A stretch of DNA of 64,000 nt from Novosphingobium fuchskuhlense (lineage in GTDB: Bacteria; Pseudomonadota; Alphaproteobacteria; Sphingomonadales; Sphingomonadaceae): positions 124,001-188,000 of the forward strand of contig NZ_KQ954244.1 of NCBI RefSeq assembly GCF_001519075.1, read 5' to 3'. Shown here piece after piece: positions 53,260-64,000 of this stretch (position 1 is the stretch's first letter; each line of letters opens with the position of its first letter). The position numbers were made by a program, and so were the translations under genes. A model generated the notes under the pieces. It was not told the DNA's origin. It saw only the letters and a list, made by a program, of their open reading frames with translations, and ran no database searches.

Positions 53260-53657
53260 CCACCCTACTCGCGCACATCAGGATCAAGCCCGGCACCGAG
53301 GCAAAGTGGGAGGCGATCATGGCCGACATGGTCCACCAGACCATGACCACCGAAACGGGCGTCAGGCGTTATGAATACTGGAAAGGTGAAGCGGCGAACC
53401 TCTACTATTGCCTGCTCTCGTTCGACGACAAGGCCACGTTCTACCGCCACCAGATGTCACCCCATCACGAAGGCCACGATTTCGCCGCCGTGCTCGAGGA
53501 CATCCGGCTGGAATATGTCGACCCGGTCAAGGGCGCGGGCGGGGGCCTGCCGCCCACGGTCGATACACCGCTCCCGGCCGATGCCGACGCCGACCTCAGG
53601 ACCGCGCAGGAGCGCTTCCCCCTCACCATCCCCGCATGGTGGGGCACCCGCGCATGA
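53256..53657 (+). CDS. ABM-like protein with C-terminal tail
   Basis: 133 residues starting inside the P450 stop (ATGA). The first 95 residues are ABM-like (TLLAHIRIKPGTEAKWEAIM, LYYCLLSFDDKATFYRHQ), followed by a proline-rich tail of about 40 residues. It probably handles the product of the P450. It overlaps the SnoaL-like gene by ATGA. Confidence 0.75.
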   Translation: MTTLLAHIRIKPGTEAKWEAIMADMVHQTMTTETGVRRYEYWKGEAANLYYCLLSFDDKATFYRHQMSPHHEGHDFAAVLEDIRLEYVDPVKGAGGGLPPTVDTPLPADADADLRTAQERFPLTIPAWWGTRA

Positions 53658-54172
53658 CCGCTGCCGCGTCGCTCGATGATCTGCTCGCCAAGGACGCGAT
53701 CATCGACGTGCTGGCCCGCTACGCGCGCACGCTCGATTGGCTCGACGAGGAGGGTCAGGCCAGCTGCTTCTGGCCCGACGCCGCGATCGACTATGGCTTC
53801 TTCAAGGGCAGCGCGGCCGATTTTGTGCCCGTGGTCATGGCCATCGAACGCCGCAGCGCGCGGCGCTGGCACCTCAGCGGCCCGCCCGCGATCCGACTTC
53901 TCGATGCCGCCCACGCAGAGGTTGAAACCTACGGCCTCACGGCCGGTGCGCGGCAGGGCGAAGACGGGACCTACGCCGGCACAATGTATGGCGGACGCTA
54001 TCTTGATGCCTTCGAGAAGCGCGAAAGCGAATGGCGCATTGCCCGCCGCGACTACATCCTCGATTGGTCGCACCCGATCCCGGAGCAGCCGGTGTTCGAT
54101 CCGAACGCGGCCTTCCCGCTGCCGATCCTCGAGATCCTGCAAGGCGGGCATTCGCAATATCGCCCGATTTAA
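53654..54172 (+). CDS. SnoaL/NTF2-like protein (second)
   Basis: 172 residues of the SnoaL-like type (DVLARYARTLDWLDEEGQAS, YAGTMYGGRYLDAFEKRE). It is clearly related in type to the protein at 46812, giving this cluster two SnoaL-ABM sets. It is the last gene of the P450 operon and the last of the catabolic cluster. Confidence 0.8.
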   Translation: MTAAASLDDLLAKDAIIDVLARYARTLDWLDEEGQASCFWPDAAIDYGFFKGSAADFVPVVMAIERRSARRWHLSGPPAIRLLDAAHAEVETYGLTAGARQGEDGTYAGTMYGGRYLDAFEKRESEWRIARRDYILDWSHPIPEQPVFDPNAAFPLPILEILQGGHSQYRPI

Positions 54173-54265
54173 TCTCGCCCCTCCCCACTTGATCCGCATC
54201 AATGTCCACCGATCACCCGACGCGCATAACCCCTCCATACCCAAGCGAAGTGGAGGACCCATCCC

Positions 54266-55765
<1,500 letters not shown>

Positions 55766-55766
<1 letters not shown>

Positions 55767-56302
55767 TGCGGTTCCGGCTGGCGGCGACGCTCCTCCTGCT
55801 GCCGGCGGGGCTTGCCGCGCACGCGCAACCGGAAGACCTGCTCCCGAAGCGCAGCGCTCCAGCACCGCGCAAACCTGCCCCCGCGCCGGCCCAGCCCCCC
55901 GCGAAACGCGAGACCGGGGCCCCGCGCCTTGTCTGGCCCACGTCCGGCGCGGTCACCGCGAAGTTCGGCGCGCCCGTCAAGGGCCTGCCCAACAACGGCA
56001 TCGATCTTGCCGCCTTCGCCGGGATGACCGTCCACGCCGCAGCGGCGGGCAAGGTCGTCTTCGCCGGGACCGAGCCCGAGCGGTTCGGTCAGCTCATCCT
56101 GATCGAGCACACGGGCGGCTGGGTGACGGCCTATGCCTATCTCGGGCAGGTCAAGATCAAGGAAGGCCAGACGGTCAAGGCCCGCCAGATCATCGCCCGC
56201 ATCGGCAAGAGCGGGGAGGCCAAGCGCCCCGGACTGCACTTCGAACTGCGCAAGGGCACCAGCCCCCGCAACCCGGCGCTCTACCTGCCGATCAGGCTTT
56301 GA
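55766..56302 (+). CDS. NlpD/EnvC-like degenerate LytM protein
   Basis: 178 residues with a signal peptide (LAATLLLLPAGLAAHA), a Pro/Ala-rich linker (about 25-50) and a LytM (M23) domain. The zinc-binding motif HxxxD reads NNGIDLAA and the HxH reads GLHF, so two ligands are lost. Such catalytically dead LytM proteins activate cell-wall amidases (EnvC, NlpD). It is translationally coupled to serS. Confidence 0.8.
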
Positions 56303-56654
56303 ACGCCCAGAACACCAGCCCCATCAGCAGGTAGCTGGCGATCCAGAACCCGGCTCCGCGCAGCACCTTGCCCGCCGACGCGCCGGCCCGCGCCTCGCCG
56401 ATTGCCAGCGCCGGCGCGACAAAGGCCAGCGCCAGCCCGCCCGACATCATGAAATAGAGCCACGGCTTCACGCTCAGGGTCGCCGCGCCCACCCGCGCGA
56501 ACATGTGCCCCATCATGGAGGCCGTCAGCAGCAGCAGCGCGCCCGCCAGCAGCACTTGCGCCGGACGCCGCGCCGCCGGTCCCTGCACACCAGCGCCGAA
56601 CGCGAGCGACGCCAAAGCCGCCACCATCACCGCCAGCCAGTTTACCGGACCCAT
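56292..56654 (-). CDS. DUF1761-like membrane protein
   Basis: 120 residues with about four membrane segments (VNWLAVMVAALASLAFGAG, VLLAGALLLLTASMMGH, LYFMMSGGLALAFVAPALAIG, GFWIASYLLMGLVFWAF), typical of DUF1761. Its end overlaps the LytM gene on the other strand by 11 bp. Function unknown. Confidence 0.75.
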   Translation of the reverse strand: MGPVNWLAVMVAALASLAFGAGVQGPAARRPAQVLLAGALLLLTASMMGHMFARVGAATLSVKPWLYFMMSGGLALAFVAPALAIGEARAGASAGKVLRGAGFWIASYLLMGLVFWAFKA

Positions 56655-56670
56655 GCAAAACGCCTTTCCA

Positions 56671-57171
56671 TTACGGCCACTTCCACTCCCGTGTAGCCCC
56701 GCGCGGTGCCGCGCGCCATTCGTCCGCAAGGGCCGCCAGCGCCAGCGCGATGGCATCATGCTGCGCGTCGCTGATCGCCGGGCAGGCCACATGGCTCGCC
56801 GCGCAGGACGGCTCCGCCATCGCGAGCACATCCGCCAAGGACCCGCCGCCGCCCCACAGCAGCGCCTCATAGCATTCGACCAGCCGCTCCGCCTGCAGCA
56901 ACTCGACAATCCCCGCTTCGGGGATGCCGGCCCGGCTCGCGCTGGCATGCCCACCAGCCTTGGCGAGGGCCTGAATCTCCTCCGGATGCCGGCCACCGGC
57001 CACAAGGCCCCAGAAGGCACCGGCCAGCCCCAGCTCGCGCTCGACGATCACATGAACCGCATCATGCGGCACGGGCCCTTTCCAGGGAAAGCGCGTCTCG
57101 GCCCGCGAACCGTCGGCTCGCACGATCGCCACATGGTCCTCACCGCTGCCCTTGGTGATACGAATGATCAT
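56671..57171 (-). CDS. Hypothetical protein
   Basis: 166 residues from MIIRITKGSGEDHVAI (57171). The N-terminus is beta-rich and the rest helical, with no motif I recognise. Its start lies 57 bp from the divergent rimO start, and it ends 17 bp upstream of the DUF1761 gene, so the two may share an mRNA. Confidence 0.65.
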   Translation of the reverse strand: MIIRITKGSGEDHVAIVRADGSRAETRFPWKGPVPHDAVHVIVERELGLAGAFWGLVAGGRHPEEIQALAKAGGHASASRAGIPEAGIVELLQAERLVECYEALLWGGGGSLADVLAMAEPSCAASHVACPAISDAQHDAIALALAALADEWRAAPRGATREWKWP

Positions 57172-57227
57172 CGCCTGCCGATAGCGCGTGGTGACGACCC
57201 CGCCAATTGCGTGTAAGCGCCCCCGCC

Positions 57228-58619
57228 ATGGCAACAACTCCCATCGTTCTCCCGGAAGCCCCCAAAGTCGGCATGGTCAGCCTCGGCTGCCCCAAGGCGC
57301 TCGTCGACAGCGAACGCATCCTCACCCGCCTGCGCGCCGATGGCTATGCCATGAGCGCGGACTATGCGGGCGCGGACGTCGTCCTCGTCAACACCTGCGG
57401 CTTCCTCGATAGCGCCAAGGAAGAAAGCCTCGCCGCCATCGGCGAAGCCATCGCCGAAAACGGCCGCGTGATCGTGACGGGGTGCATGGGCAACGAAGCG
57501 GACGCCATCCGCGCGAAGTTCCCGCAGGTCCTCGCGGTGACGGGCGCGCACCAGTACGAATCCGTGGTTGAGGCCGTCCACGAAGCCGCGCCGCCCTCGA
57601 TCAGCCCCTATGTGGACCTGATCCCGCAGGCTGATCCCGGCGACGTGAAGCTGACGCCGCGGCATTACAGCTACCTCAAGATTTCCGAAGGCTGCAACCA
57701 CGCCTGCGCCTTCTGCATCATCCCCAGCTTGCGCGGCAAACTCGCCAGCCGCCGCATCGATGCGGTGCTGCGCGAAGCCGAAAAGCTCGTCGCCGCAGGG
57801 ACGCGCGAACTCCTCGTCATCAGCCAGGATACCTCGGCCTACGGCGTCGACGTGCGCCACGAAACGCGGCAGTGGAAGGGACGCGAAGTCCGCACCCACA
57901 TGACCGACCTTGCCCGCGAACTCGGGCAGCTGCGCACGCCGGACGGTCATACGCCGTGGGTGCGCCTCCACTACGTCTACCCCTACCCCCACGTCGATGC
58001 CGTCATCCCGCTGATGGCCGAAGGGCTGCTCACGCCCTATCTCGACATCCCCTTCCAGCACGCCAGCCCCAATGTGCTGCGCGCCATGAAGCGCCCCGCC
58101 AACGAGGCCAAAGTGCTCGAACGCCTGAAAGCCTGGCGCGAGGTGTGCCCAGACATCACCATCCGCTCCAGCTTCGTCGTCGGCTTTCCCGGTGAGACCG
58201 AAGCGGACTTCCAGTACCTCCTCGACTGGCTCGATGAAGCGCAGCTCGACCGCGTCGGCGCCTTCCGCTTCGAACCCGTGGCGGGCGCCGCCGCGAACGA
58301 CCTGCCCGATCCCGTGGCGGAAGCGGTCAAGGAAGAGCGCTACGCCCGGATCATGGCGAAAACCGAAGCTATCAGCGCCGCCAAGCTCGCCGCCAAAGTC
58401 GGTCGCACCGTGCAGGTCATCATCGACGAAGTGGGCGAACCCGATGAAGACGGTGACGTGGGCGCAACCGCCCGCAGCCAGGCCGACGCCCCGGAGATCG
58501 ACGGCGCCGTCTACTTGCGCAACGTGCCCGAGGGCCTGAAGGCCGGAGCCTTCGCCGAGGTGCTGGTCGAAGACGCCGACGCGCACGACCTCTACGGGGT
58601 GATCACGGCGCTAAGTTGA
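57228..58619 (+). CDS. rimO: Ribosomal protein S12 methylthiotransferase
   Basis: A 463-residue radical-SAM enzyme. The UPF0004 domain has its three Cys (C21 in [11 protein letters not shown]57, C86). The radical SAM motif is CNHACAFC (C156, C160, C163). A C-terminal TRAM domain follows (about 395-463). It methylthiolates an Asp of ribosomal protein S12. The [13 protein letters not shown] opening distinguishes RimO from MiaB. Confidence 0.95.
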   Translation: MATTPIVLPEAPKVGMVSLGCPKALVDSERILTRLRADGYAMSADYAGADVVLVNTCGFLDSAKEESLAAIGEAIAENGRVIVTGCMGNEADAIRAKFPQVLAVTGAHQYESVVEAVHEAAPPSISPYVDLIPQADPGDVKLTPRHYSYLKISEGCNHACAFCIIPSLRGKLASRRIDAVLREAEKLVAAGTRELLVISQDTSAYGVDVRHETRQWKGREVRTHMTDLARELGQLRTPDGHTPWVRLHYVYPYPHVDAVIPLMAEGLLTPYLDIPFQHASPNVLRAMKRPANEAKVLERLKAWREVCPDITIRSSFVVGFPGETEADFQYLLDWLDEAQLDRVGAFRFEPVAGAAANDLPDPVAEAVKEERYARIMAKTEAISAAKLAAKVGRTVQVIIDEVGEPDEDGDVGATARSQADAPEIDGAVYLRNVPEGLKAGAFAEVLVEDADAHDLYGVITALS

Positions 58620-58631
58620 CACAGTTGACAC
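58614..58631 (+). repeat. Two tandem copies of AGTTGACAC
   Basis: A 9-bp unit repeated exactly twice across the rimO stop codon. Probably incidental; no function assigned. The following 280 bp to the next gene hold nothing else I can identify. Confidence 0.5.
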
Positions 58632-58915
58632 AGTCCTGAGCGAACACTCGAAAGGCCGGGCATACCCCGCCTGATTGCGCCGGAAGCAGCGGGAATCGTT
58701 GGACAACCGAGGCAAGCGCAGGGCCATCCGAGGACCATGCCGCAAGCGCCCGCCTGTAGGACAGCGGTTTACCGCGGACACGCGCGTCCGGTATTCCGCG
58801 CGCCGGCGGCATCGCCGCATCCCTGCTTGCACCGAAGTGGACCATCCCAGCCTCGACGGCAGGTCGCGCGGGGAGTACCTCCCCTGGATCACAGCAGAAA
58901 ACAGGGCCGCGATCC

Positions 58916-59302
58916 ATGAAGCACCGCTTGATCCTCCTGGCTCTCGCCGCCTCGCTCACCCTGCCTGCCCGGATCGCGGCGGCTCCGGGCAGCATGTCCG
59001 TCGCCACCTTTCTGGCCAAGGCCGAAGCGCTGCAAGCGAAGGGCATCATGGCCATGTTCTCCTCGGACGTGACCCTGCTCAAGGAAGAAGCAGGCGGCGC
59101 CGCACAGGCCTATCGCCGCCAGCTCAAGCAGGAGGCTGCAGCCGGCAAACCCAGCGCCTGTCCGCCCGAACACGGCAGCATCAACAGCAACGACCTGATC
59201 GCTCACATGCAAACCTACGCCGCCGCAGACCGCCCCCGCATTTCCGTCGGCCAAGCCATCGCGGACCTGTTCCGCAAACGCTACCCCTGCCCGGCGCGCT
59301 AG
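58916..59302 (+). CDS. Small secreted protein
   Basis: 128 residues with a signal peptide (LILLALAASLTLPARIAAA). The mature part is about 105 residues and alpha-helical, containing two Cys (in SACPPEHG and RYPCPAR) that may form a disulfide. I do not recognise the family. Confidence 0.65.
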   Translation: MKHRLILLALAASLTLPARIAAAPGSMSVATFLAKAEALQAKGIMAMFSSDVTLLKEEAGGAAQAYRRQLKQEAAAGKPSACPPEHGSINSNDLIAHMQTYAAADRPRISVGQAIADLFRKRYPCPAR

Positions 59303-59524
59303 GCCGGCGCGCTTACTGCCCGTTTTTTTTCGCGGCGGAGTGGTGTCGGTGAGGCCGCAGGCGGGGGCTAGGCGGCTGACGAAAAGAGCCTCCGACGGGC
59401 AAAAGCCAGTACCTTTGCATTCCGCAGGAGCTTTTTTACAGTAAAAACAAAATAATTCTTAGAAATAATTTTTTGAGATCAATTCACTCTGGATTTTTTG
59501 AAATAATTTGCATTTTTTATCTCG

Positions 59525-60268
59525 TTATTTGACAATGACCTTATGGAACCTCGAACGGCATTGTCCTTTTTTCCAGAACGGTTCTATAGTCAGGTAAGGT
59601 CCATGAAGTTCCTCAACACGATCATGCGAAATGCAGGCATAAATGAGACCAGGAGCAATAATCCGCAATTTTTTGTGATTAATATCTGCTCCAATAATAA
59701 ATTTTCTTCCGTCCCGAGGAAGTGGCATCTTTAGATAGAATGTCTTTAAAACAAGAAAATCCCGGTCCTTAAATAGGCCCACTTGCACTTTCGTATTTGT
59801 AAATACGAGGTGAATAGATCCATCATTTACGATGAAAGATATATCCGATCTGTCTTTTGTAATATTTTTCGTAAATATTATCGTTGCACTACCGCCACGA
59901 TATCCTTTCAAAAACGAAACTTCAGCCCTAACGAGGCCTGCGAGCACCTTGAGGTCTGTAGATAGATAGGCGGCAGTTAAATCTGCGCCGCTATCGCGCG
60001 CAGTCAGCGCGCCATCAATGATTTCAGGCAAGACCCGGACGCCGCCATTTGCTGGCAGAGCATGCCATTTGCAGGCCGGATCATCTTCGATGACCCCATC
60101 TTTATGCAGAGAAAAATCTTCAAAGAGGACTGGCGAGATATCTTTAGGCCAGTCCGCATTGTTCTCAGCACAGATTCGGATAAATTTGTCGCAAAAAACA
60201 TCATACCATTCAAGGATTACTGCCAATAATCCGCGAATGAGAGTACCCATAACGAATCGGAGGTCCAC
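59525..60268 (-). CDS. AT-rich orphan protein
   Basis: 247 residues (start at 60268 or 60250). Base composition is far more AT-rich than all neighbours, with AT-rich DNA also downstream (59,420-59,530), which points to recent acquisition. It has Trp/Phe/Ile-rich beta segments, and no motif is recognisable. REP-like repeats flank its 5' side. Confidence 0.6.
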   Translation of the reverse strand: MDLRFVMGTLIRGLLAVILEWYDVFCDKFIRICAENNADWPKDISPVLFEDFSLHKDGVIEDDPACKWHALPANGGVRVLPEIIDGALTARDSGADLTAAYLSTDLKVLAGLVRAEVSFLKGYRGGSATIIFTKNITKDRSDISFIVNDGSIHLVFTNTKVQVGLFKDRDFLVLKTFYLKMPLPRDGRKFIIGADINHKKLRIIAPGLIYACISHDRVEELHGPYLTIEPFWKKGQCRSRFHKVIVK

Positions 60269-60574
60269 TATAGTTGCAATATACTATAGCACCTGCTCCT
60301 TTCCATCGCCAACAGCTTCCAACCGGCCATTCCCGCAGGGCGGGAATCCGGGATGGCTGGCGCGGCGTGCTGCGCTGGATTCCCACCGTCGCGGGAATGA
60401 CAAAGAGTGGGGGATGAGGAAGGGTAAGGCCACGCGCCGACGAACGGGATGCAAGGGCAACAGCCCTTGCCCGCCGAAGGCATTTCTTCAGTGGCTTGAA
60501 TTACCCCTCAGACCCGCCTTTGGCGGGCCGCCTCCCCATTTGTGCGTGCCGCAAAAATGGGGAGGGATTGAAGG
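60269..60574. repeat. Intergenic region with REP-like and inverted repeats
   Basis: 306 bp without a gene. Paired GGGAATG-type units lie at about 60330-60400, resembling those at 42416-42516. A CCCGCCTTTGGCGGG hairpin is at about 60513-60527. An 11-bp perfect inverted repeat (CCTCCCCATTT at 60531-60541, AAATGGGGAGG at 60554-60564) lies just beyond the gltD stop, where it could terminate transcription. Confidence 0.55.
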
Positions 60575-62008
<1,434 letters not shown>

Positions 62009-62025
62009 GTTCTTGATACCTTGAC

Positions 62026-64000
62026 TTATTCTGCGGCGACGCTGGCGGCTGCGGCGCGCTCGGCTTCGAGCTGGCGCAGGGCGCGGGCGTAATCGCGCGG
62101 CATGACCTTGACGAAGTGCGGCAGCGCCTCGGCCCAGTTGTCAAGCAGCGCGCGGGCGTGCTTGCTGCCGGTGTGGAGGTGGTGGCGCTCGACGAGAATG
62201 CGCAGGCGATCCGCGTCGTGGCGCAGCATGTCGCCCATGCCGAAGTCGGTGACGTCCACCCCGCGCTGCTGCGGGCGGCCGGTGCCATCTTCCTCGTCAC
62301 GCTCGGCCGAGACGGGGAGCACGTCCACCATCGCGGCATTGCACAGCGCGGGGAAACGGCCCTCCGGATCGTAAACGTAAGCCACGCCGCCCGACATGCC
62401 GGCCGCAAAGTTGCGCCCCGTCTTGCCGAGCACGACGACGACGCCGCCGGTCATGTATTCGCAGCCATGATCGCCGGTGCCTTCAACCACCGCGACGGCA
62501 CCCGAATTGCGAACCGCAAAGCGTTCGCCGGCGACGCCGTTGAAGTAGGCCTCACCCGCGATGGCGCCGTAGAGCACGGTGTTGCCGACGATGATGTTCT
62601 CGTTCGCGGCGCGATCGACGTGCGAGGGCGGGCGGACGATGACACGGCCGCCGGAGAGGCCCTTGCCAACGTAGTCGTTGGCATCGCCCGTGAGATCGAG
62701 CGTGACGCCGTGGGCGAGGAACGCCCCGAACGACTGGCCTGCAACGCCCGAGAGCGTGACATGGATCGTGCCGGCGGGGAGACCGCGGTGGCCATGGCGC
62801 TTGGCGACTTCCCCCGAAAGCATCGCGCCGACGGTGCGGTTGACGTTGCGCACCTTGCTTTCGATGCGCACCGCTTCGCCGCGTTCGAGCGCAGGCTGCG
62901 CTGAGGCGATGAGGGTGTTGTCGAGCGCGGCATCAAGGCCGTGGTCCTGCGTGCCGCTCCAGCCCAGCGTGGTGCCCGGCGCCGGCTCGACGCGGTGGAG
63001 GAGGCGCGACAGATCAATGCCGCGCGCCTTCCAGTGGGTGATCGCGCTGCGGGTATCGAGGCAATCGACGCGGCCGACCATTTCCCCGACGGTGCGGAAG
63101 CCCAGCTCGGCCATGATGGCGCGCAGTTCTTCGGCGACGAAGAAGAAGTAGTTGATCACATGCTCGGGCTGGCCGGTGAAGCGCGCGCGCAGCACCGGAT
63201 CCTGCGTGGCGACGCCGACCGGGCAGGTGTTCAGGTGGCACTTGCGCATCATGATGCAGCCTGCCGCGATCAGCGGGGCGGTGGCAAAGCCGAACTCATC
63301 CGCGCCGAGGAGCGCGGCAACCGCGACATCGCGCCCCGTGCGCAGGCCGCCGTCCGCCTGCACCGCGATGCGGCTGCGCAGGTTGTTGAGGAGCAGCGTC
63401 TGCTGGGTTTCGGCGAGGCCGATTTCCCAGGGCGACCCCGCGTGGGTGAGCGAGGTGAGCGGCGAAGCGCCGGTGCCGCCTTCGTAGCCCGAGATCGTGA
63501 CATGGTCCGCGCGCGCCTTGGAAACGCCCGCAGCCACGGTGCCGACGCCGACTTCGGAGACGAGCTTGACCGAAATGCGCGCCTTGCCGTTCACGTTCTT
63601 GAGATCGTGGATCAGCTGGGCGAGATCCTCGATCGAATAGATATCGTGGTGCGGCGGCGGCGAGATGAGGCCGACGCCGGGCGTTGAGTGGCGGGTCTTG
63701 CCGATCACCTTGTCGACCTTGTCACCCGGCAGCTGGCCGCCTTCGCCGGGCTTCGCGCCCTGGGCCATCTTGATCTGGATGTCGTCGGCGTTGACGAGGT
63801 ATTCGGTGGTGACGCCGAAGCGGCCCGAGGCGACCTGCTTGATCGCCGAGCGCATCGAATCGCCATTAGGCAGCGGCACGAACCGGTCCGGCTCCTCGCC
63901 GCCCTCGCCGGTGTTCGACTTGCCGCCGATGCGGTTCATCGCGACAGCGAGCGTGGTGTGCGCCTCGCGGCTGATCGAGCCGAACGACATGGCGCCGGTG
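62026..64000 (-). CDS. gltB: Glutamate synthase large subunit (5' end outside window)
   Basis: The frame is open at the right edge; about 650 C-terminal residues are seen. It carries the FMN-binding synthase domain ([25 protein letters not shown]), the [3Fe-4S] cysteines ([19 protein letters not shown]) and the C-terminal beta-helix with repeated G-x-x-G units. The amidotransferase and central domains are missing. With GltD it makes glutamate from glutamine and 2-oxoglutarate. Confidence 0.96.
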   Translation of the reverse strand, partial: TGAMSFGSISREAHTTLAVAMNRIGGKSNTGEGGEEPDRFVPLPNGDSMRSAIKQVASGRFGVTTEYLVNADDIQIKMAQGAKPGEGGQLPGDKVDKVIGKTRHSTPGVGLISPPPHHDIYSIEDLAQLIHDLKNVNGKARISVKLVSEVGVGTVAAGVSKARADHVTISGYEGGTGASPLTSLTHAGSPWEIGLAETQQTLLLNNLRSRIAVQADGGLRTGRDVAVAALLGADEFGFATAPLIAAGCIMMRKCHLNTCPVGVATQDPVLRARFTGQPEHVINYFFFVAEELRAIMAELGFRTVGEMVGRVDCLDTRSAITHWKARGIDLSRLLHRVEPAPGTTLGWSGTQDHGLDAALDNTLIASAQPALERGEAVRIESKVRNVNRTVGAMLSGEVAKRHGHRGLPAGTIHVTLSGVAGQSFGAFLAHGVTLDLTGDANDYVGKGLSGGRVIVRPPSHVDRAANENIIVGNTVLYGAIAGEAYFNGVAGERFAVRNSGAVAVVEGTGDHGCEYMTGGVVVVLGKTGRNFAAGMSGGVAYVYDPEGRFPALCNAAMVDVLPVSAERDEEDGTGRPQQRGVDVTDFGMGDMLRHDADRLRILVERHHLHTGSKHARALLDNWAEALPHFVKVMPRDYARALRQLEAERAAAASVAAE

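Overview
The window looks like the chromosome of a high-GC alphaproteobacterium of the order Sphingomonadales (Novosphingobium/Sphingobium-like). The grounds are protein resemblance, the RepC-type plasmid initiator, the TonB-receptor/Rieske-oxygenase style of catabolic cluster, and the conserved serS, rimO and gltBD genes at the right. This is my reading of the sequence; no database search was run.

Region 1 (1-29,484) is the right part of an integrated element of plasmid ancestry. Its right boundary is a 3' remnant of a tRNA-Val(CAC) at about 29,435-29,484, ending in CCA. Moving left from that site come repC, a probable oriT, a membrane relaxosome accessory protein, a MobF (TraA/TrwC) relaxase-helicase, a ParA with a ribbon-helix-helix partner and flanking centromere-like repeats, and a nucleotidyltransferase/small-protein pair. 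Left of these (1-21,896) lies a defence island. A translationally coupled type I restriction-modification operon (half-size hsdS, hsdM, rhuM, full hsdS, DUF6119, hsdR, YgjP-type metallopeptidase) faces a three-gene minus-strand operon. That operon encodes a NERD/kinase/ATPase giant, an unrecognised 606-residue protein and a HerA-like ATPase with a possible PD-(D/E)xK site. Its gene order resembles the MAD6-MAD7-MAD8 part of the methylation-associated defence system (MADS), but no MAD1-MAD5 genes are beside it. A partial Fic gene and the window edge close the left side; no integrase is visible.

Region 2 (29,485-54,172) is a catabolic cluster. It has three Rieske oxygenase alpha subunits, one Rieske ferredoxin, two P450s, several SDRs, MaoC hydratase, CaiB CoA-transferase, acyl-CoA synthetase, thiolase with a DUF35 partner, a TonB receptor, a periplasmic cytochrome c/PQQ dehydrogenase, and duplicated small ABM and SnoaL-like proteins. 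The mix suggests uptake, oxygenation, CoA activation and beta-oxidation-like breakdown of a hydrophobic alicyclic or aromatic compound; the substrate is not identifiable. Six related 18-bp palindromes lie upstream of most of its transcription units and probably form the regulon of the TetR-family gene in the middle. The two P450 operons carry no such site.

Region 3 (54,266-64,000) is core genome: a DUF2892 protein, serS coupled to an NlpD-like LytM gene, a DUF1761 membrane protein, rimO, a small secreted protein, an AT-rich orphan gene that looks acquired, and gltD-gltB, with gltB running off the right edge. Two intergenic stretches carry REP-like inverted repeats.
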